Positions 1-5,435 of a DNA stretch of 9,638 nucleotides are shown one piece after another. Every line of letters starts with the position of its first letter. Positions within the stretch are counted from its first letter, which is position 1. The stretch is from assembly GCA_934646965.1 (NCBI GenBank), contig CAKUEZ010000075.1, positions 1 through 9,638 of the forward strand. The letters are read 5' to 3'. Position numbers and translations under genes: made by a program. This stretch comes from an uncultured Collinsella sp. (GTDB lineage Bacteria; Actinomycetota; Coriobacteriia; Coriobacteriales; Coriobacteriaceae). The notes below the pieces were generated by a model. It searched no databases. It had not been told where the DNA came from and saw only the letters and a list, made by a program, of their open reading frames with translations.

Positions 1-679
1 CGCCGATGCCCGCGGGCAGGCCGTAGATGCCGCACTCCACGATGCCGCCGATGCTGTCGAGCTCGTCGCGCGCGGCAAGAATCTCCTCGCGCATACGGCC
101 GGCAGCCGCCGCGTCGATGCACGGCAGGTCGTTCGAAAGGATCGCCTTACGGTCGGACTCGCGATAGACCATGTCGTCCATGGGCAGGTCGGAGATGCCG
201 CCGATCTGTGCGACGTGTGCCATCACTTTAATGCCGCGGGCTTCAAGCGCCTGCAGCGCAATGCCGCCGGCGATGCATAAGGGGGCCGTCAGGCGGCCGG
301 AGAAGTGCCCGCCACCGTCGACGTCGTGCATGTTGTGGTACTTCACGCGTGCGGGGAAGTCCGCATGGCCCGGACGGGGCTTGCGGCGCAGCTCGGTGTA
401 GTCCTTGGAGCGCGTGTTGGTGTTTTCGATAATCGCTGCAATGGGCGCGCCGGTGGTATGTCCATCGACCACGCCGGCGATGATGTGCGCGGCGTCGGCC
501 TCGCGGCGCTTAGTCGCGGTTTCGTCGCGTCCGGGGGCGCGACGATCGAGGAATGCCTGCAGCGCTTCCTGATCAACGCTAATACCTGCCGGAATGCCAT
601 CGAGCGAGCAGCCGATGGCAGGGGAGTGAGACTGGCCGAAAATGCTCAGATGCAAGACGTTGCCAAAGGTCGAGGACAT
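1..679 (-). CDS. aroC: Chorismate synthase, N-terminal 226 codons (truncated by the window edge)
   Basis: Chorismate synthase converts 5-enolpyruvylshikimate-3-phosphate (EPSP) to chorismate, using reduced FMN in the cytoplasm. Translating the minus strand from the ATG at 679 gives an unbroken frame to the left edge. It contains the family blocks: FGQSHSPAIG with the conserved His at residue 18, DRRAPGRDE, a T-KRREAD stretch, IIENTNTRSKDY, RPGHADF, and DGGGHFSGRLTAP. Full-length enzymes are about 360-390 residues, so roughly the last third lies outside. The start is fixed by a strong GAGGAGG SD formed by the last codons of aroA; the two genes are one base apart, so translation is probably coupled. 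The first signature reads GQSHS rather than the common GESHG. From memory of the family, this and the GGGHFSGRLTAP block resemble a Clostridia-type subgroup, so it is probably functional. Confidence is high. Confidence 0.96.
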   Translation of the reverse strand, partial: MSSTFGNVLHLSIFGQSHSPAIGCSLDGIPAGISVDQEALQAFLDRRAPGRDETATKRREADAAHIIAGVVDGHTTGAPIAAIIENTNTRSKDYTELRRKPRPGHADFPARVKYHNMHDVDGGGHFSGRLTAPLCIAGGIALQALEARGIKVMAHVAQIGGISDLPMDDMVYRESDRKAILSNDLPCIDAAAAGRMREEILAARDELDSIGGIVECGIYGLPAGIG

Positions 680-680
680 G

Positions 681-2000
681 CTATTCCTCCTCGAGCGTGA
701 CCTTGCCGCCCAGCAGGCGGTAATGGTCGAAGAAATCGGGATAGGACTTGTTGACGGCCTCGGCGCCGTGGATCACGACCTCGCCGGTGGCGCGGCTCGC
801 GGCGATGGCGGCCATCATGGCGATGCGGTGGTCGTTGTGCGAATTGACCTCGCCGCCGGTAAAGGCGTCGACGCCCTTGATGATGAGGTCGTCGCCGGCA
901 ATGCGCACCTGCGCGCCCAGCGCGGTGAGCTCGCGGGTGGTGGTGACCAAGCGGTCGGATTCCTTGATGCGCAGGCGAGCGCAGTCGCGGATGAAGGTGC
1001 GGCCCTGCGCCAGCGAGGCTACGGCCGAGATGACGGGCACCAGGTCCGGAATGTCGTGGGCGCTCATCTCAAAGCCAGCGAGCTTGTCGGACTGCACGGT
1101 GGCGGCGTTGGTGGAACGCACGATGCGGGCGCCAAAGCGCGAAAGCGCGGCGAGCACGTTTCGGTCGCCCTGCGCGGAGCTCAGGGACACGCCCTCGACG
1201 GTGATGGGGTCGGTGCCGATGGCGCCGGCGCACAGCCAAAAGGCGGCGTTGGACCAGTCGCCCTCGACGGCCACGCTGCCGGGCGTGCGGTACGAGCCGC
1301 TATTCACGCGGAAGTTCGTAACCTCGGGCTGGCCGTCCTTGGCGGGGATGCGCTCAACGTTGACTTCGACGCCAAAGGCCTTCATGGCCTGGATCGTCAG
1401 GTTGATGTAGGGGCGGCTCTCGATGAGGCCGGTCACCTGCACGCAGGAGGGCTGGGCCAGCAGCGGGGCCGCCAGCAACAGACCGGAGATATACTGTGAG
1501 CTCACGTTGCCCGGCAGCACAAAGGTGCCCGGGCGCATGCGTCCGCTCGTCTTGAGCGGAAAACCGCCCAGACCCTGCAGGTCGCAGCCTGCGGCGATGA
1601 TCTCATCCGAAAGCGGGGAGAGTGGGCGGGCTCCCAAGCGACCCTGGCCCACAAAAGTGGCCTCCGCACCCAGCGCACAGGCGACGGGCAGCATAAAGCG
1701 CAGCGTGGAGCCGCTCTCGCCGCAGTCGAGCGTGCCGCCGGCGAGAGCCTTGAGCAGGCCAAATTCAACGCTCTTCATGGTGGGATGGACCTGGAAGCCG
1801 TCCTCGACGGTTTCGATGCGGGCGCCCAGGGCCGTAAGGCAGCGAACCGTTGCCTCGATGTCGGCGCAGGTGGTGTTGCAGGTGACGTGCGTCTCGCCGT
1901 TGGCAAGCGCGGCGCAGATGATGAGGCGATGCGCCATCGACTTGGACGCGATGGCGGGAACCGTGCCCTTGAGCGGGGACGGGGTGATGCGGGCTAGCAT
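681..2000 (-). CDS. aroA: 3-phosphoshikimate 1-carboxyvinyltransferase (EPSP synthase)
   Basis: AroA transfers the enolpyruvyl group of phosphoenolpyruvate to shikimate-3-phosphate, the sixth step of the shikimate pathway. The 439-residue product has normal length and the two-domain family pattern. Residues 19-25 (SKSMAHR) are the substrate-binding Lys/Ser/Arg loop; 94-102 (GESGSTLRF) match the PEP-site loop; 164-175 (GNVSSQYISGLL) follow. Asp319 in DIPDLVP is the expected catalytic acid; 344-350 (RIKESDR) and 390-395 (DHRIAM) close the active site. The position of the E. coli loop residue Gly96 is Gly97 here, while the E. coli Pro101 position is Phe102. The ATG overlaps the end of aroB by seven bases (ATGCTAG), with an AAGGGAGA SD inside aroB. 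The last codons supply the SD of aroC. Confidence is very high. Confidence 0.97.
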   Translation of the reverse strand: MLARITPSPLKGTVPAIASKSMAHRLIICAALANGETHVTCNTTCADIEATVRCLTALGARIETVEDGFQVHPTMKSVEFGLLKALAGGTLDCGESGSTLRFMLPVACALGAEATFVGQGRLGARPLSPLSDEIIAAGCDLQGLGGFPLKTSGRMRPGTFVLPGNVSSQYISGLLLAAPLLAQPSCVQVTGLIESRPYINLTIQAMKAFGVEVNVERIPAKDGQPEVTNFRVNSGSYRTPGSVAVEGDWSNAAFWLCAGAIGTDPITVEGVSLSSAQGDRNVLAALSRFGARIVRSTNAATVQSDKLAGFEMSAHDIPDLVPVISAVASLAQGRTFIRDCARLRIKESDRLVTTTRELTALGAQVRIAGDDLIIKGVDAFTGGEVNSHNDHRIAMMAAIAASRATGEVVIHGAEAVNKSYPDFFDHYRLLGGKVTLEEE

Positions 2001-3100
2001 GCGGATGCGTCTCCCTTCTGGCCGAGGCCCTCGGCAATTAAATCGTGGAAGGTGGAAAGCGGCGTGCGGTCGATGCTGCAGCGGCCGATGTCGTGCGGAA
2101 TCACCAGATCGATGGTGTCGCCCGCACGCTTCTTGTCGTGGAGCGCCTCGGCAAAGACGGCATCGGCATCCAAGTTGCAGCGAGTCTTGAGGCCGTGACG
2201 GGCGCAGAGCTCCTCAATACGACCGGGCAGCTCGGCATCGCAAATACCGTGCAGGGCTGCAGCGCGCGTAATGATGCCCATGCCGATCGACACACAGTTG
2301 CCGTGGCCGAGCTCAAAGTGCTCGCAGGCCTCGACGGCGTGTCCGGCGCTGTGTCCAAAGTTGAGCAGCTTGCGCTGGTTGGTCTCGCGCTCATCGGCAA
2401 CGACCACGGCGCGCTTGATGTCGATATTGCGGGCGATGATGAGCGCCACGCGGGCGACGTCGCGGTTGAGGAGCTCCAGCGTGAGCGGGGTCTTCTCCAG
2501 CTCGTCGAAAAGCTCGGGATCGGCGATCATGGCGTGCTTGACGACCTCGCCGCAGCCGTCTGCGAACTGCTCGGGCGTGAGGGTCGCCAGACACCCCACG
2601 TCGGCGATAACAACGCTCGGCTGCCAAAAGGCGCCGGCGAGGTTCTTGCCGGCAGCCAGGTCGATAGCCGTCTTGCCGCCGACCGAAGAATCTACCATGG
2701 CAAGCAGGCTCGTGGGGATCTGCACAAACTTGCAGCCGCGCATGTACGTGGCGGCCACAAAGCCCGCCACGTCGCCCACGACACCGCCGCCGAGCGCCAC
2801 GATCACGTCGGAGCGCGAAAGCTCGTGCTCGGCCACAAACTCCAAAATGGCAACGTAGGTCTCGGCGCGCTTATGGGCCTCGCCGGCCTCGAAGGTGCAG
2901 ATGCTCACCTCGTAGCCAGCTGCCTCAAGGCTCTGCTTAACGGGCATCTGGTAGAGCGGACCTACGTTGGTGTCCGTCACGATGACGGCGCGCGAGCCGC
3001 CGGCGGTGGCGCGCACAAGCTCGCCCGCTTGCTCCAGCAAAAACGTGCCCACATGCACCTGGTAGGGGCGTGCGGTGTCGATATCGATGGTAATCGCCAT
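1994..3100 (-). CDS. aroB: 3-dehydroquinate synthase
   Basis: AroB cyclises DAHP to 3-dehydroquinate, the second shikimate-pathway step, using NAD+ and a divalent metal. The product is 368 residues, the normal size. The NAD-binding loop ALGGGVVGDVAGF is at 102-114, SSVGGKTAID at 138-147 carries the active-site Lys143, and the metal ligands are visible as Glu185 (GCGEVVKHA), His250 (NFGHSAGHAVE) and His266 (LGHGN). The ATG at 3100 has an AAAGGA SD nine bases upstream. The 36-base gap to tyrA is the widest in this gene cluster and shows no terminator or clear promoter, so aroB is probably still in the same transcript. The stop codon lies within the start region of aroA. No shikimate kinase gene is next to it here, although aroK-aroB pairs are common elsewhere. 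Confidence 0.97.
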   Translation of the reverse strand: MAITIDIDTARPYQVHVGTFLLEQAGELVRATAGGSRAVIVTDTNVGPLYQMPVKQSLEAAGYEVSICTFEAGEAHKRAETYVAILEFVAEHELSRSDVIVALGGGVVGDVAGFVAATYMRGCKFVQIPTSLLAMVDSSVGGKTAIDLAAGKNLAGAFWQPSVVIADVGCLATLTPEQFADGCGEVVKHAMIADPELFDELEKTPLTLELLNRDVARVALIIARNIDIKRAVVVADERETNQRKLLNFGHSAGHAVEACEHFELGHGNCVSIGMGIITRAAALHGICDAELPGRIEELCARHGLKTRCNLDADAVFAEALHDKKRAGDTIDLVIPHDIGRCSIDRTPLSTFHDLIAEGLGQKGDASAC

Positions 3101-3136
3101 AAGCTTCGGTCCTTTCGACCTGGCGTGATGGGTGGT

Positions 3137-4051
3137 CTAGTGGGAGGCCTCGTCGTCGAGCGCGCGCTTAATGCGGTCCCCCTCGGCAAGGAGGTTCTCC
3201 AGATAGCGCTGGTCGCGGTCCTTGAGTGCACGGCTGTAGGCGCCGAGCGATTCGATGAGATGGTCGATCTCGAAGGCGAGAGCGTCAGCGTCGTCGATCA
3301 TGAGCTCGGACCACATCTGTGGGTTGAGGTGTGCCACGCGGGTGAGGTCGCGGTAGCTACCGGCCGAAAAACCGTGGTGGACCTGGGCGGTCGGGCTCTT
3401 AACGTAGGCGTTTGAGACGACGTGCGCGAGCTGGCTCGTAAAGGCGATGACGCGGTCGTGCTCGGCAGCGCTGGTCACGCTGAACTTGCCAAAGCCCAGG
3501 GGGCGCACCATCTCGCGCACCTGGCCCAAAAGCTCCAGCTTAAGTGCATCGTCCACCGCGGGCGGCACGAGCACCAGCGGTGCGCCCTGGAACAGGTCGG
3601 CGCGGGAGTGCGCATAGCCCGAGAACTGCGTGCCCGCCATGGGGTGCGCGCCCACAAAGTAGAAGCCGTGCTCGCGGGCGAGCTCAAAGGCGCGCTCGCA
3701 CACGATGCCCTTGACGCCCACGGTGTCGATGACCACGGGGCCCATGATGGCCTCGGTGTCGGTGGCGTCGGCGAGCGCCTGGGCGTGCGCCTCGAGCCAC
3801 TCGATGCACGCCTCGGGGTAGCAGGCCAGCACGATAATGTCGCACTCGCCGAGCGTCTCGTCGTTGAGCTCGCCGGCGACGGTGCCCATGCTGGCTGCCG
3901 TCATGACATCGTCATCGGGATCCCAGGCCAGCACGCGGACGCCCGCCTGCGCATAGCCGCGGGCGAAGCTGCCGCCGATGAGGCCAAGGCCGACGATACC
4001 GGCACACTTGGGGCCGCCCTGGTTAACGCGTGCGTTTCTCACCGTGCCCAT
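3137..4051 (-). CDS. tyrA: Prephenate dehydrogenase
   Basis: This is a 304-residue NAD(P)-dependent dehydrogenase that oxidatively decarboxylates prephenate to 4-hydroxyphenylpyruvate, the committed step to tyrosine. The Rossmann loop GLGLIGGSFA is at 21-30, with Asp44 at the end of the second strand (LAWDPD), which favours NAD+ over NADP+ (inference). The catalytic-domain signatures are GAHPMAGTQFSGY (134-146), the DLFQGAPLVL block, FTSQLAHVVSNAY (204-216) and AGSYRDLTRVAHLNPQMW (230-247). There is no fused chorismate mutase and no C-terminal ACT domain, so any tyrosine feedback would have to act elsewhere, for example on AroF. An arogenate dehydrogenase cannot be excluded from sequence alone. 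The ATG is two bases after the aroF stop, with GGAG in the last aroF codons as SD, so it is very likely translationally coupled. Confidence 0.94.
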   Translation of the reverse strand: MGTVRNARVNQGGPKCAGIVGLGLIGGSFARGYAQAGVRVLAWDPDDDVMTAASMGTVAGELNDETLGECDIIVLACYPEACIEWLEAHAQALADATDTEAIMGPVVIDTVGVKGIVCERAFELAREHGFYFVGAHPMAGTQFSGYAHSRADLFQGAPLVLVPPAVDDALKLELLGQVREMVRPLGFGKFSVTSAAEHDRVIAFTSQLAHVVSNAYVKSPTAQVHHGFSAGSYRDLTRVAHLNPQMWSELMIDDADALAFEIDHLIESLGAYSRALKDRDQRYLENLLAEGDRIKRALDDEASH

Positions 4052-4053
4052 TG

Positions 4054-5079
4054 CTACTCCGTAACGGTCTCTTGGCAGACGACCTCGCGAATGGCGCAGA
4101 TGCGGCGCATCGTGTCGTCGAACTGGTCGGGGGTGAGGGCCTGAGCGCCGTCGGACCAGGCGTGGCTCGGGTCGTCGTGGACCTCGATCTCCAGGCCGTT
4201 GGCGCCACAGGCGGTCGCGGCGAGCGCCATGGGCTCAACGTAGCGCGTGTAGCCGGTGGCGTGGCTGGGATCGGCGACGACGGGCAGGTGCGACAGGTGG
4301 TGCAGCACCGGCACGGCGTTGAGGTCGAAGGTGTTGCGGGTGCGGGTCTCGAAGGTGCGGATGCCGCGCTCGCACAGGATGACGTTGTCGTTGCCCTCGC
4401 TCATGATGTACTCGGCAGCCATGAGCAGCTCGTCGATCGTGCCGGACATGCCGCGCTTAAGCAGAATTGGGGTCTGCGTCTTGCCGACCTCCTTGAGCAG
4501 GGGGAAGTTCTGGGCGTTGCGGGCGCCGATCTGCATGACGTCGATCTTCTTGTCCAGGAAGATCTGCACGTCGCGCGGGTCCATGATCTCGGTGACGATC
4601 GGCATGTCGAGCTCGGCCGATGCCTCGCACAGCAGGTCAAGGCCGGCGGGGCCCATGCCCTGGTAGGCGTAGGGGGAGGTGCGGGGCTTGTAGGCGCCAC
4701 CGCGCAGCATCGTGGCGCCGGCGGCCTTCACGCGGCGGGCGATGCGGATGAGGTTCTCGCCCTCGACGGAGCAGGGGCCGGCGATGACCTGGAACTGGTC
4801 GCCGCCGATCTTGACGCCGTGGCCGCAGTCGATGACGGAGTCCTCGGGGTGGAACTTGCGGTTGGCGCGCTTGAACGGCTCGGAGACGCGCTGTACGCGC
4901 TCGACGACGTCCATGGACTCGAGCAGGAACGGGTCGATCTTGGTCGTGTCGCCCACCAGGCCGATGATGGTCTCGTTCTCGCCGCGCGAGACGTCGGTCT
5001 TGAGACCCTTCTTCTCAATCCAGCTGACGATGTGGCTGACGGCCTCGTCGCTGGCGCTCTGCTTTAAAATTGCAATCAT
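4054..5079 (-). CDS. aroF: 3-deoxy-7-phosphoheptulonate (DAHP) synthase, Thermotoga type with N-terminal regulatory domain
   Basis: AroF condenses phosphoenolpyruvate and erythrose-4-phosphate to DAHP, the entry step of the shikimate pathway. The 341-residue protein aligns in memory almost position by position with the Thermotoga maritima enzyme. Residues 1-70 are a ferredoxin-like regulatory domain (MIAILK start, then GLVGDTTKID). The barrel follows, with GPCSVEG (101-107), RGGAYKPRTSPY (126-137), QIGARNAQN (183-191) and LLKRGM (206-211). Metal ligands are Cys103, His273, Glu299 and Asp310, each one residue beyond the T. maritima ligands. The T. maritima enzyme is inhibited by tyrosine through this domain, so the same is likely here, which fits tyrA being the next gene. 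The ATG at 5079 was chosen over an in-frame ATG at 5127 because it has a GAGAGG SD and matches the family start; the upstream ATG sits in the loop of a hairpin and has no SD. Confidence 0.96.
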   Translation of the reverse strand: MIAILKQSASDEAVSHIVSWIEKKGLKTDVSRGENETIIGLVGDTTKIDPFLLESMDVVERVQRVSEPFKRANRKFHPEDSVIDCGHGVKIGGDQFQVIAGPCSVEGENLIRIARRVKAAGATMLRGGAYKPRTSPYAYQGMGPAGLDLLCEASAELDMPIVTEIMDPRDVQIFLDKKIDVMQIGARNAQNFPLLKEVGKTQTPILLKRGMSGTIDELLMAAEYIMSEGNDNVILCERGIRTFETRTRNTFDLNAVPVLHHLSHLPVVADPSHATGYTRYVEPMALAATACGANGLEIEVHDDPSHAWSDGAQALTPDQFDDTMRRICAIREVVCQETVTE

Positions 5080-5089
5080 GGTGTGCCTC

Positions 5090-5152
5090 TCACCTCGATG
5101 GATATCCTTTGCAAAAACGGCCCGCATCGCGAGCCGTGTATATATGGTGCAT
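5090..5152 (-). other. Possible 20-codon leader open frame upstream of aroF
   Basis: An ATG at 5152 opens a 20-residue frame (beginning MHHIYTARDAG, ending GYPSR) that ends in a TGA lying inside the aroF SD region. It runs right through the terminator-like hairpin at 5117-5137, so translating it would prevent that hairpin from forming. It has two Tyr and one Phe codon, and no classic run of aromatic codons. There is no SD before it. If transcription starts from the nearby -10 candidates it could be leaderless. It may be chance; I list it because of its position. Confidence 0.2.
5113..5137 (-). terminator. Terminator-like hairpin in the aroF leader (possible attenuator)
   Basis: Read on the minus strand, ACGGCTCGC, a GAT loop and GCGGGCCGT form a 9-bp stem (one G-U pair), followed immediately by a run of T (five counting the last paired base). 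This is the shape of a rho-independent terminator. It lies 38 bases before the aroF start and faces the operon, so it could terminate transcripts early. The T-run is short, so termination may be partial. It could instead be a plain structured leader. No T-box consensus is present. Confidence 0.5.
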
Positions 5153-5160
5153 GAGAGTTT

Positions 5161-5190
5161 ATACTATCTGACTCACTTTTGCCTTCTAAA
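5161..5190 (-). promoter_or_regulatory. Candidate promoter of the aro operon
   Basis: On the minus strand TTTAGA (5190-5185) and TAGTAT (5166-5161) are separated by 18 bases, each matching four of six sigma70 consensus positions. An overlapping TATAAA (5163-5158) is a better -10 but has a 21-base spacing. Either would start the transcript just upstream of the leader hairpin. No stronger minus-strand promoter is seen between here and the tRNA promoter. It is a weak prediction. Confidence 0.3.
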
Positions 5191-5195
5191 GTGAG
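5172..5195 (-). promoter_or_regulatory. Short inverted repeat upstream of aroF (operator or leader hairpin)
   Basis: CTCACTTT and AAAGTGAG form a perfect 8-bp inverted repeat around an 8-base centre. It overlaps the candidate -35 of the aro promoter, so it could be a repressor operator. If transcription begins further upstream it could instead be an RNA hairpin preceding the attenuator-like stem. No known regulator site is recognised. Confidence 0.35.
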
Positions 5196-5241
5196 GCGTT
5201 GCGCCGTGTCTCCCAGGGAATTGCAAAGCTTTATCTTTTAT

Positions 5242-5271
5242 TTGATAGCCCATGGCGCACTTGGGTATAAT
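5242..5271 (+). promoter_or_regulatory. Sigma70-type promoter of tRNA-Arg
   Basis: TTGATA (5242-5247) and a perfect TATAAT (5266-5271) are 18 bases apart. The tRNA begins 12 bases after the -10, leaving only a very short 5' leader, as usual for a stable RNA promoter. It points away from the aro operon. This is the strongest promoter-like site in the window. Confidence 0.8.
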
Positions 5272-5282
5272 GCTTTCCGTTC

Positions 5283-5359
5283 GCCCTATTAGCTCAGGGG
5301 ATTAGAGCGTCTGCCTCCGGAGCAGAAGGCCGTTGGTTCGAATCCAACATGGGGCACCA
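5283..5359 (+). tRNA. tRNA-Arg, anticodon CCG (reads CGG)
   Basis: A full cloverleaf can be drawn. The acceptor stem is GCCCTAT/ATGGGGC (one G-U pair), the D stem GCTC/GAGC, and the anticodon stem TCTGC/GCAGA around loop CTCCGGA, giving anticodon CCG. The variable loop is AGGCC, and the T arm is GTTGG-TTCGAAT-CCAAC. The discriminator base is A and the CCA end is encoded at 5357-5359. CGG is a frequent type of arginine codon in GC-rich genomes. The gene has its own promoter and terminator and appears to be a single-tRNA unit. No att-like duplication of the tRNA 3' end is visible in the window. Confidence 0.97.
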
Positions 5360-5370
5360 TCGAACGTAAG

Positions 5371-5405
5371 ACCGTCCGAACCTCGCATGGTCCGGGCGGT
5401 TTTTC
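5371..5405 (+). terminator. Rho-independent terminator after tRNA-Arg
   Basis: ACCGTCCG (5371-5378) pairs with CGGGCGGT (5393-5400), and the stem extends past one mismatch through ACC/GGT, closing a 6-base loop. A T-run then follows (5400-5404). It ends the tRNA transcript 11 bases after the CCA and lies only about 30 bases before the P-type ATPase start, so it also limits read-through into that gene. Confidence 0.85.
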
Positions 5406-5435
5406 TTATACCGACGCGACGTGATGGGACGTGGT

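Noticed and set aside
642..5067. Long plus-strand open frames opposite aroA, aroB, tyrA and aroF
   Set aside because: They are low-complexity Ala/Gly/Val/His-rich shadows, while the minus strand encodes complete recognisable enzymes over the same bases.
5080..5127. Upstream extension of AroF by 16 residues from an ATG at 5127
   Set aside because: There is no SD, the ATG lies in the loop of the terminator-like stem, and the family protein starts at the MIAILK position.
5173..5253. 26-codon minus-strand frame upstream of aroF as a leader peptide
   Set aside because: It has no SD, no enrichment of aromatic codons, and its ATG lies upstream of the candidate aro promoter.
5080..5280. T-box riboswitch before aroF
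   Set aside because: The T-box consensus (AGGGUGGNACCGCG-like) is not present on the minus strand.
5283..5405. tRNA-Arg as an integration site for a mobile element
   Set aside because: No integrase gene and no repeat of the tRNA 3' end was found in the window.
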